From positions 1 through 11,415 of the forward strand of contig JACCXR010000005.1 of NCBI GenBank assembly GCA_013696915.1: a DNA stretch of 11,415 nt, in the 5' to 3' direction. Of the stretch, positions 6,119 through 11,415 are shown in pieces. A program made the translations under genes and the position numbers. The notes under the pieces are model-generated. The model ran no database searches, was not told where the DNA came from, and saw nothing but the letters and a program-made list of their open reading frames with translations. The DNA comes from Euzebyaceae bacterium (lineage in GTDB: Bacteria > Actinomycetota > Nitriliruptoria > Euzebyales > Egibacteraceae). Each line of letters begins with the position of its first letter. The first letter of the stretch is position 1.

Positions 6119-7426
6119 TCAGGCCTGGTGATGCGTGTCGTAGGTCATGACGCGCCGGCCGAAGGCGACGCGGGTGCCGGGCATGACCTTCTCGGGCTTG
6201 CCCGCCGGCAGCCGCTTCCAGCTGACCTCGTCGCGCGCCGCGACGAAGGTGCCGTTCGCCGACCCGCGGTCGACGATGAAGACGTCCCAGTCGAGCAGGC
6301 GGATCTCGGCGTGGACGCGGGAGATCGACCGTTCGGGATCCTGCAGCTTCAGCAGGCGGACGTGGCCGGACTGGACGGACGGCTCGCGTTCGGGCTCCCG
6401 CCCCACGATGTAGTCGGCGTCGAGCGTGTAGGTCGTGCCGTCGTCGGTGACGACGACCCCGAGGGTGGGCCGGGGCCCCTTCACCGTCGTCCTAGTGCGG
6501 TGCACGGTCGAGACGCCGCACGAGGAGCAGTACAGGGCGAACGGGTGGTTGAAGTGGCCCCTTTCGCAGAGGATGCCGTCCACGATCGTGCCCTCGGGCT
6601 CGTCGCTCTCGGGCTCCTCGGCGGCGTCCGTGCCCAGGATCGGCAGGGGCGCCCGAGCGGAACTGCCATCGATGTCGAACAACGAAATGGACTCGAACGG
6701 GATGTCCTCCTCGGAGTCCACGGGGCCGGCCGGTTCGGCGGTCGCGACGGGCGCCGGGGTCGCTGTCGGTGCCGGGGGGACGGGCGGCGAGGGCAGCAGA
6801 GCAGGCTGGGCGACGGGTTCGGGCTGCGGGATCGGGCGCAGGAGTGTCGGGGCGTCCTCCGCGACCTCCGACCGGACCGCCGCGGCGGGAGAGGCCCGCC
6901 CCGCGGGCGCCGACGTTCCCGGTGCCGATGGTCCCGGCACCGCCGGCACTCCCGCCCGCGACAGCACCAGCCCCGAGCCCGGCACGATCCCGGCCGTCAG
7001 GTCGAGGCGCTCGTCCACCTCGGGGGCGGCCGCCTCGTCGGACCCCACCGTGATCGCATCGAAGGCGTCGTCGAGGATGCGGTCCACCCAGGTCGCGGCG
7101 TCCCGGCCGAACAGCCGCTCCTCGCCGGAGGGCCACGCGATCCGCACCTCGACGGGGCCGTGGAGGATGACGGCCCACCCGCGCTCCGACGGCGCGAGGG
7201 CGGCGAACGGCGGCACGACGTCGGGATCGGCCTGGACCAGGTGGCCGGCGATGCGACGCGACAGCGTCCGCCCGGGAGCGGCTGAGTCCCCGCACGTCTG
7301 GGACAGGACCGTCAGCAGCGCGTCCGTCATCGCCTCGGACCCACCGGGGAGGACCAGCAGCACGCCGCTGCCGACGTGCGCCACGATGCCATCGCCGGGC
7401 TGGACTCCGATCCGGACGTCGCTCAC
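6119..7426 (-). CDS. FHA-domain protein with zinc ribbon (phosphothreonine reader)
   Basis: This 435-residue soluble protein ends the four-gene operon. Residues 1 to about 165 form a folded-looking domain (GDGIVAHVGSGVLLVLPGG, LSRRIAGHL, GWAVILHGPVEV, LFGRDAATWVDRIL, LDLTAGIVPGSGLVL). I recall this pattern in other actinobacterial FHA proteins but cannot name the fold. A Pro/Ala-rich linker covers about 170-270. A zinc ribbon follows, with C287, H291, C300 and C303 (C-x3-H, then C-x2-C). A canonical FHA domain occupies about 325-435: G342-R343, S369-R-V-H372 and N391-G-T393, the residues that contact phosphothreonine. No membrane segment is seen. The GTG at 7424-7426 overlaps the kinase stop as GTGA; longer readings of the frame only shadow the kinase. 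The FHA domain probably binds a partner phosphorylated by the adjacent kinase system. That partner is not identified. Confidence 0.9.
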   Translation of the reverse strand: MSDVRIGVQPGDGIVAHVGSGVLLVLPGGSEAMTDALLTVLSQTCGDSAAPGRTLSRRIAGHLVQADPDVVPPFAALAPSERGWAVILHGPVEVRIAWPSGEERLFGRDAATWVDRILDDAFDAITVGSDEAAAPEVDERLDLTAGIVPGSGLVLSRAGVPAVPGPSAPGTSAPAGRASPAAAVRSEVAEDAPTLLRPIPQPEPVAQPALLPSPPVPPAPTATPAPVATAEPAGPVDSEEDIPFESISLFDIDGSSARAPLPILGTDAAEEPESDEPEGTIVDGILCERGHFNHPFALYCSSCGVSTVHRTRTTVKGPRPTLGVVVTDDGTTYTLDADYIVGREPEREPSVQSGHVRLLKLQDPERSISRVHAEIRLLDWDVFIVDRGSANGTFVAARDEVSWKRLPAGKPEKVMPGTRVAFGRRVMTYDTHHQA

Positions 7427-8238
7427 CGGGCGGTCACCAGGCCCTCGACGCGCTCGATCTCCTCGGCGAGCGCGAGCGCGGTCGGGTAGCGGTCGGCCCG
7501 GTCGGGCGCGAGGCAGCGGCGGATGATCTCGAGCCGCTCCGGCGGCATGTCCTGGCTGAGCTGGGGCGAGGAGTTGATCACGTGCTTCAGCACGGCGAGG
7601 AGGTTGCCCTCCGGGAGTTGCCCGTAGGGCGACTGACCCGTCAGCGCCTGGTGCCAGCTCACGCCGAGCGACCAGATGTCCGACGCGCGCGCGGCGCGCT
7701 CGCCGCGGACGACGCCCGGCTCCATGAACTCGACCGACCCCAGCGTCGCGGTGCCCGTCACCGTCTGCCCCGGCGAGACGACGTGCGCCAGGCCGAGGTC
7801 CCCGAGCTTCGCCCCCCCGTCGGCGTCGGTGAGCAGGATGTTCGCCGGCTTGATGTGGCGGTGGACGATGCCGACCTCGTGCAGCGCGTGCGCGCCCCGG
7901 GCCGCGTCCGCGATCGCCCGCGACGCGGCGCGCGCGTCGAGCTGCCGCGCCTCGGCGAGCGCACCGATCGGAAAGTACTCCTGGGCGATGAACAGCCGCT
8001 CCCCCCACCGGCCGGCGTCGTACAGGGCCACCAGGTGCGAGGAGGGGGCGGACGCGTAGACCTTCAGCTCTCCGAGGACCAGCTGGAACTCGTGGTCGGT
8101 CGTCGCGCCGTTCATGAGCTTCACGGCGACGCGGTCCGAGGACAGTCCCAGCCGGGCGGGGGGGACCGCGAGCCACACCTCCCCCTGGCTGCCGGCGCCG
8201 AGCAGTTCGAGGGTCTGGTAGTCGGCGATCCGCTTCAT
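7423..8238 (-). CDS. Ser/Thr kinase-fold protein with HRH in place of HRD: predicted pseudokinase
   Basis: This 271-residue protein is a bare kinase domain with no membrane or sensor part. It has a glycine loop G14-A-G-S-Q-G19, the ATP-anchoring Lys40 in VAVK, a candidate helix-C Glu57, Asn133 in the catalytic loop, and metal-binding Asp147 in D-L-G. The catalytic-loop motif reads H126-R127-H128, so the proton-accepting Asp is His (codon CAC where GAC is expected). The APE position reads EPG. ATP and metal binding therefore look possible, but normal phosphotransfer does not. It is clearly paralogous to the divergent kinase at 10465-11289, sharing RIADY at the start, GAHALHE, GIVHR, DLGLA and SPGQT. 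The ATG overlaps the upstream membrane-protein stop as ATGA, with AGGA shortly before it. Likely roles are a scaffold or allosteric regulator of the active paralogue. Residual activity through another residue cannot be excluded. Confidence 0.9.
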   Translation of the reverse strand: MKRIADYQTLELLGAGSQGEVWLAVPPARLGLSSDRVAVKLMNGATTDHEFQLVLGELKVYASAPSSHLVALYDAGRWGERLFIAQEYFPIGALAEARQLDARAASRAIADAARGAHALHEVGIVHRHIKPANILLTDADGGAKLGDLGLAHVVSPGQTVTGTATLGSVEFMEPGVVRGERAARASDIWSLGVSWHQALTGQSPYGQLPEGNLLAVLKHVINSSPQLSQDMPPERLEIIRRCLAPDRADRYPTALALAEEIERVEGLVTAR

Positions 8239-8672
8239 ACGATCCTGCCCCCTACGAACCTCCAGCGGAGGAACACCACGCGCATCGGGCCGTTGGCCCA
8301 CAGCCAGGTGACGATCCAGGTCGTCGTGAAGTGGACCACGAACGCCGAGGTCGGGATAGCAGGCTCGACGAGACCGAGCGCGATCGCGAGGTACCAGGCG
8401 AGCAGGCCCTCGTTGATCCCGGTCAGGAACCCGTAGAGCGTCGGCCAGTCCTTCTCCCAGCGGAACTGCTGGAGGCCGTGATACAGCAGCTCCCAGGCCA
8501 GGCCGACGACCGTGACGATGGCGAGCACCTTGAACGCGGCCACGTAGACGTCGCCGAGCGACGCGCCGTCGGGGCGTGGCAGCAGTGGCCCGATCAGCAG
8601 CGTCCACAGCGAGCCGATGACGGCGAGCAGGAAGATCCTGGTCTGGAGGCGTCCGCCGATGGTGGGGGTCAC
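8235..8672 (-). CDS. Small four-helix integral membrane protein, family not recognised
   Basis: This 145-residue protein has four predicted membrane helices at about 12-31, 43-66, 78-102 and 109-134, with short connecting loops and a basic C-terminus (RWRFVGGR). Polar or ionisable residues fall in or beside helices: Glu61 and His65 at the end of helix 2, Asn87-Glu88 in helix 3, and His114 in helix 4. A charged loop, FRWEKDWP, joins helices 2 and 3. The GTG at 8670-8672 overlaps the upstream oxidoreductase stop as GTGA. An in-frame ATG at 8702 exists but would overlap the oxidoreductase by 34 bp. The operon position between a flavoprotein and kinase-fold genes suggests a membrane anchor, electron-transfer partner or signal-input component. 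No function can be read from the sequence itself. Confidence 0.85.
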   Translation of the reverse strand: MTPTIGGRLQTRIFLLAVIGSLWTLLIGPLLPRPDGASLGDVYVAAFKVLAIVTVVGLAWELLYHGLQQFRWEKDWPTLYGFLTGINEGLLAWYLAIALGLVEPAIPTSAFVVHFTTTWIVTWLWANGPMRVVFLRWRFVGGRIV

Positions 8673-10249
8673 AGCGGCGTGTTCCTCATCCACTTCATCC
8701 ACTCGGACACCGACCGGCCGGGGCCGATCCGCTTGCAGAAGCCCTGGGCGGCGAGGTCCTCGTAGATGCGCTGCGCGACGTACTGCAGCCCGAGGAACGA
8801 GTCGACCCCGCCGTAGTAGCTGCCCGCGGTGGCCGCCCCGGACGCGTAGAGCTTGCCGGGCGGCGACTGGCTGCCCCGCACCTCGAAGGACTGGCTGCAG
8901 TCGAGGCGGCCGCTGGGGTTCGTGGTCGCGCCGCTGTGGCCCAACAGGTCGGCGAGCAGGCGGTGCTCCCGCGGCGAGCCCTCCAGCCCGGTGCAGTCGA
9001 TGATGAACTTCGCGGGGAACTCGGTGACGGTCCCGTCCTTCCCCCGCACCATCGACACCACCGAGGAGCCGTCCTCGCTCGGGACGACGTCCTCGACGAC
9101 GCCGACCGCCTGCCGGTAGAAGCCCTGCATCGTCCCCCGCTTGAGCTGCTCCTTCCAGTCGACCCGGTTCGGCGTGTGCGCCCCACCGCCGATGTAGTTG
9201 ATGAACTTCTTGCGCTCCTCACCCTCGAGCGTCAGCAGCTTCTTGCGGTGCTGGCCGCCCCAGGTCGCCTTGGTCACGTTGAAGCCCTGGTAGGCCCATC
9301 CCTGCTTCGCCGGCCGCTTGCCGAGCCCGAAGTGCCGGTCGCCGTACGGCTGGTCGCGGTAGGTCCTGAACAGGTGGAGGATGAGCGTCTGCGCCCCGTG
9401 GTGGTCGCGGTCGTCGACCAGCCGCTGGAGGATCCGGGACGCCACGATGCCCGCGCCGCGGACCATCACGACCCCCGGACGCCGGCGCAGCTCCTCGTAC
9501 ACGTGCTCGTGCGGCTCGTAGGCGTTCACGACCCTGGTGCGGTCGTTGTAGGTCTCCCGGTACTTCTGCAGGTCCGGGAGGAACCGCAGCGCCGGGTACC
9601 CGACCGCGATGTGGGCGTGGAGCGACCGGTACGCGACCCGCTTGGTCCGGGTCGTGCCCTGCGGAGGCGTGAGGATCGTGAAGTAGCCGCCGCCCGCGCG
9701 ACGGCGGACCATGCGCACCTGGCCCTTCTCGAGGTAGCGGTCCCAGCCGATCCTGGCCGCCTCGCGGTCCATCGCCCGGAAGACCGCGGCCGCGCGCGGC
9801 GTGTAGTAGTCCTTGATCACCGGTTCGGTGAAGACGTTCCACAGCGGCTTCAGGGTCTTCTCCGCCACCGCCTCCCGGATGGCGTACGCGGGGAACCCCC
9901 AGATGTTGTCGGGGCAGGCGCTGGAGTCGGACCGAAGGCGCTCGCCGCCCGGGATCTGCGAGTTGCGGCAGAGGTAGGCGTACGCCTCGTACGGCTTGTC
10001 GAGCTGCGTGAGCACCTTGATCTTCTCGGGGGCCACCCCCGCGATCCGCAGGTAGTCCACCATCACGAACGAGCCGATCCCGCCGCCGACGGTGACGAAG
10101 GGCACGTCGATCATCGGGATGCCGGCGTCGGCCACCATCTGGTCGGTCCAGTAGTCCGTGGCCACCAGGGCGTCGGTGAGGTCACCGGCGCCCACGGCGC
10201 TGGGCGCCGCGGCACGCCTGGAGAAGGTGATCGTCTCGTTGCCGTCCAT
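8669..10249 (-). CDS. FAD/NAD(P)-binding oxidoreductase-like protein, family not recognised
   Basis: This 526-residue soluble protein opens the operon. After about 50 residues of N-terminal extension comes a Rossmann dinucleotide-binding motif, FVTVGGGIGSF (Gly55-Gly56-Gly57-I-Gly59-S60), within a beta-alpha-beta pattern. A second flavoprotein-like motif, FIIDCTGLEG, has D418-C-T-G421. A C-terminal segment with LYASGAATAGS (from about 467) and GGVDSFLGLQYVAQRIYEDL resembles the FAD-contacting end of two-dinucleotide-binding-domain flavoproteins. The middle (about 190-400) matches no family I know and is rich in Arg, Tyr, His and Trp. Substrate and reaction are unknown; a monooxygenase- or reductase-like activity is plausible. 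The ATG at 10247-10249 has GGGAG eight bases upstream. Co-transcription with membrane, pseudokinase and FHA genes suggests that its activity is the output being regulated. Confidence 0.85.
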   Translation of the reverse strand: MDGNETITFSRRAAAPSAVGAGDLTDALVATDYWTDQMVADAGIPMIDVPFVTVGGGIGSFVMVDYLRIAGVAPEKIKVLTQLDKPYEAYAYLCRNSQIPGGERLRSDSSACPDNIWGFPAYAIREAVAEKTLKPLWNVFTEPVIKDYYTPRAAAVFRAMDREAARIGWDRYLEKGQVRMVRRRAGGGYFTILTPPQGTTRTKRVAYRSLHAHIAVGYPALRFLPDLQKYRETYNDRTRVVNAYEPHEHVYEELRRRPGVVMVRGAGIVASRILQRLVDDRDHHGAQTLILHLFRTYRDQPYGDRHFGLGKRPAKQGWAYQGFNVTKATWGGQHRKKLLTLEGEERKKFINYIGGGAHTPNRVDWKEQLKRGTMQGFYRQAVGVVEDVVPSEDGSSVVSMVRGKDGTVTEFPAKFIIDCTGLEGSPREHRLLADLLGHSGATTNPSGRLDCSQSFEVRGSQSPPGKLYASGAATAGSYYGGVDSFLGLQYVAQRIYEDLAAQGFCKRIGPGRSVSEWMKWMRNTPL

Positions 10250-10257
10250 GCCCCGCT

Positions 10258-10262
10258 CTCCC
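10258..10262 (-). promoter_or_regulatory. Ribosome binding site of the oxidoreductase gene
   Basis: The minus strand reads GGGAG eight bases before the ATG at 10249. It supports that start over in-frame codons further upstream. Confidence 0.55.
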
Positions 10263-10298
10263 GACCCGGGACTCCCACCGGCCCCGCGTGTTGGGGAA

Positions 10299-10304
10299 AC
10301 GATA
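10299..10304 (-). promoter_or_regulatory. Putative -10 element of the four-gene operon
   Basis: TATCGT on the minus strand (TAnnnT) would give a leader of about 40 bases ahead of the oxidoreductase ATG. It is the most AT-rich hexamer in the region. No persuasive -35 is present. Confidence 0.35.
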
Positions 10305-10338
10305 CGCGACGGCGGGCGGGGAGGGAAGTGCGCGGCAA

Positions 10339-10364
10339 GCCCGCTGCCGGGCGCCGGAGCGGGC
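10339..10364. repeat. Inverted repeat between the two divergent promoters
   Basis: GCCCGCT (10339-10345) and AGCGGGC (10358-10364) are exact reverse complements separated by 12 bases. They sit midway between the two putative -10 elements in the 215-bp divergent region (10250-10464). It could be an operator controlling both transcripts, but short GC dyads are frequent in such DNA. Confidence 0.5.
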
Positions 10365-10407
10365 GGCTCGGGACCCTGTGCGACGCATGACCCGGCCGGA
10401 GCCCCGT

Positions 10408-10413
10408 TACACT
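10408..10413 (+). promoter_or_regulatory. Putative -10 element of the divergent kinase gene
   Basis: TACACT on the plus strand lies about 52 bases before the kinase GTG and would give a leader of roughly 45 bases containing the strong Shine-Dalgarno. Its position downstream of the ATG at 10387 argues against that longer start. The hexamer is identical to the one before pafA. Confidence 0.5.
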
Positions 10414-10451
10414 CCCGTCGACCGCGGCCCGCAGCGGGCGGCCGGGGGGGC

Positions 10452-10457
10452 AGGAGG
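10452..10457 (+). promoter_or_regulatory. Strong ribosome binding site fixing the kinase start
   Basis: AGGAGG is a perfect Shine-Dalgarno seven bases before the GTG at 10465. It decides that start over upstream in-frame ATGs at 10288 and 10387. Confidence 0.8.
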
Positions 10458-10464
10458 CGAACCC

Positions 10465-11289
10465 GTGGACCTGACGGCCACTTCCGGCAGCGCGCAGCGG
10501 CAGCGCATCGCCGACTACACGTTCGTCCGGTTCCTCGGCGAGGGCAACTACGGGGCGTACTACCTCGCGGTCGCGCCGCCGCGGCTCCCCACCGAGGCGG
10601 AGCACGTCGCGGTCAAGGTGCTCACCGGCGCCACCGGCGAGGATGCCCTGCGCCGCATGGCCAAAGAGCTCGGCGTCTTCGCGTCCGTGCAGTCGCGCCA
10701 CCTCGTCACGCTGCTCGACGCCGGGCAGGAGGGCAGCACCTGCTACTACGCGATGCAGTTCTACCCCGACGGTTCCCTGGCGGCGCCGGCCGCGTCGCTG
10801 TCGCGCGCCGACGTGCGGCGTGCCGTGGCGGAGGCGGCGCTCGGCGCGCACGCGCTGCACGAGGCGGGCATCGTCCATCGCGACATCAAGCCGGGCAACG
10901 TCCTCCTCGCGCCGGACGGCGCGAAGCTGTCCGACCTCGGGCTCGCGCAGGTCCTGTCCCCCGGGCAGACCATGACCGGGATGGGGCCGATCGGCTCTGT
11001 GGAGTACATGGATCCGGACATCATCCGCGGCGGTCGGGCGTCGCGGGCGTCCGACGTCTGGGCGCTGGGCGTCACGCTGCACCGCGCCGTGAGCGGCAGG
11101 TCGGTCTACGGCGAGCTGCCCGAGCGGGACTCGCTGCTCGCCCTGCGCCACGTCCTCAAGACCACGCCGCGGCTCGACCCCTCCCTGTCGGAGGGCGAGG
11201 CGCAGGTGGTCGCGGCCTGCCTTAACCCCGACCCGGCCCGCCGCCCCGCCACGGCGGAGGTGGTCGCCGACCGCCTCGCCGCGCTCTGA
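10465..11289 (+). CDS. Soluble Ser/Thr protein kinase, catalytically complete paralogue of the pseudokinase
   Basis: This 274-residue protein is a bare Hanks-type kinase domain without membrane or extracellular parts. It should transfer phosphate from ATP to Ser/Thr of cytosolic partners. It shows glycine loop G25-E-G-N-Y-G30, Lys51 in VAVK, a candidate helix-C Glu68, H138-R139-D140 with following IKPGN, and D157-L-G159. The usual APE reads as DPD in YMDPDII, a feature similar to its paralogue's EPG. ASDVWALGV gives the helix-F Asp, and a late Arg is kept in DPARRPAT. In the stretch from GAHALHE to SPGQT it is about three-quarters identical to the pseudokinase at 7423-8238. The GTG start is set by a perfect Shine-Dalgarno. 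It is divergently transcribed from the four-gene operon, which includes an FHA phosphothreonine reader. Its substrates are probably there, but none is shown. No phosphatase gene lies nearby. Confidence 0.93.
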   Translation: MDLTATSGSAQRQRIADYTFVRFLGEGNYGAYYLAVAPPRLPTEAEHVAVKVLTGATGEDALRRMAKELGVFASVQSRHLVTLLDAGQEGSTCYYAMQFYPDGSLAAPAASLSRADVRRAVAEAALGAHALHEAGIVHRDIKPGNVLLAPDGAKLSDLGLAQVLSPGQTMTGMGPIGSVEYMDPDIIRGGRASRASDVWALGVTLHRAVSGRSVYGELPERDSLLALRHVLKTTPRLDPSLSEGEAQVVAACLNPDPARRPATAEVVADRLAAL

Positions 11290-11325
11290 CACACGTGAAT
11301 CTCCCCCGCGGAACCCGGCCCCGTC

Positions 11326-11415
11326 CTACCGCCGGCCGCCCCGCCGCTTGCCCCCGGCGCCGGCGCGGCTCCGGCCGCCCGACGCGGCCTGCCGGCGCGT
11401 GGCCACCCCCGGGAC
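11326..11415 (-). CDS. C-terminal tail of a minus-strand gene running off the window (partial)
   Basis: The minus strand is open from the window edge to a TAG at 11326-11328, giving 29 residues. Every third codon position is G or C. The residues are strongly basic and Gly-rich (TRRQAASGGRSRAGAGG, then KRRGGRR at the end). Such tails are typical of RNA- or DNA-binding proteins such as DEAD-box helicases, but too little is present to name a product. It converges on the kinase gene, with 36 bp between the stop codons and no clear terminator. Confidence 0.5.
   Translation of the reverse strand, partial: VPGVATRRQAASGGRSRAGAGGKRRGGRR

Noticed and set aside
10288..10464. Longer starts (ATG at 10288 or 10387) for the divergent kinase.
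   Set aside because: A perfect AGGAGG precedes the GTG at 10465, a TACACT promoter element lies between 10387 and 10465, and the paralogue begins at the same point of the kinase fold.
6119..11289. A classical kinase-phosphatase pair or a type VII secretion cluster around the FHA protein.
   Set aside because: No PP2C-type phosphatase, EccC-like ATPase, WXG100 protein or vWA domain is encoded in the window.
1..11415. CRISPR arrays, insertion sequences, attachment sites or rRNA/tRNA genes.
   Set aside because: No regularly spaced repeats, transposase or integrase motifs, or structural RNA signatures were seen. Composition is uniform, with no sign of recent transfer.

Overview
The window is very GC-rich, with a strong preference for G or C at third codon positions. 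It encodes a Pup ligase (PafA) and the PafB/PafC regulator pair. Together these point to an actinobacterium with a Pup-proteasome system. I cannot place it below phylum level from the sequence alone.

Left half (about 1-6000). On the minus strand lie pafB and pafC, two WYL-domain regulators that overlap by 4 bp, and further right pafA, the prokaryotic ubiquitin-like protein ligase. A class A penicillin-binding protein with a C-terminal PASTA domain sits between them on the plus strand. It runs away from pafB and into pafA. In many described actinobacteria pafA and pafBC are adjacent and co-oriented, so here pafBC must be transcribed on its own. A -10-like TAGGCT seven bases before the pafB GTG suggests a leaderless message.

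Right half (about 6000-11300). A tightly packed minus-strand operon of four genes is read in this order: a flavin/NAD(P)-binding oxidoreductase-like protein of no family I recognise, a four-helix membrane protein, a bare Ser/Thr kinase domain whose catalytic HRD aspartate is histidine (a predicted pseudokinase), and a protein with a zinc ribbon and a C-terminal FHA domain. Every junction is a 4-bp start/stop overlap. Divergent from it, across a 215-bp promoter region, is a paralogous soluble kinase with its catalytic residues intact.

The simplest reading is one signalling module. The active kinase and its pseudokinase sister set a phosphorylation state, the FHA protein reads phosphothreonine, and the likely target is the redox enzyme and/or its membrane partner. 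This is inference from gene order and motifs. It is the best candidate here for an undescribed system. A large imperfect hairpin separates this module from pafA, which has its own -10-like element. The window ends with the basic C-terminal tail of a minus-strand gene that continues off the right edge.
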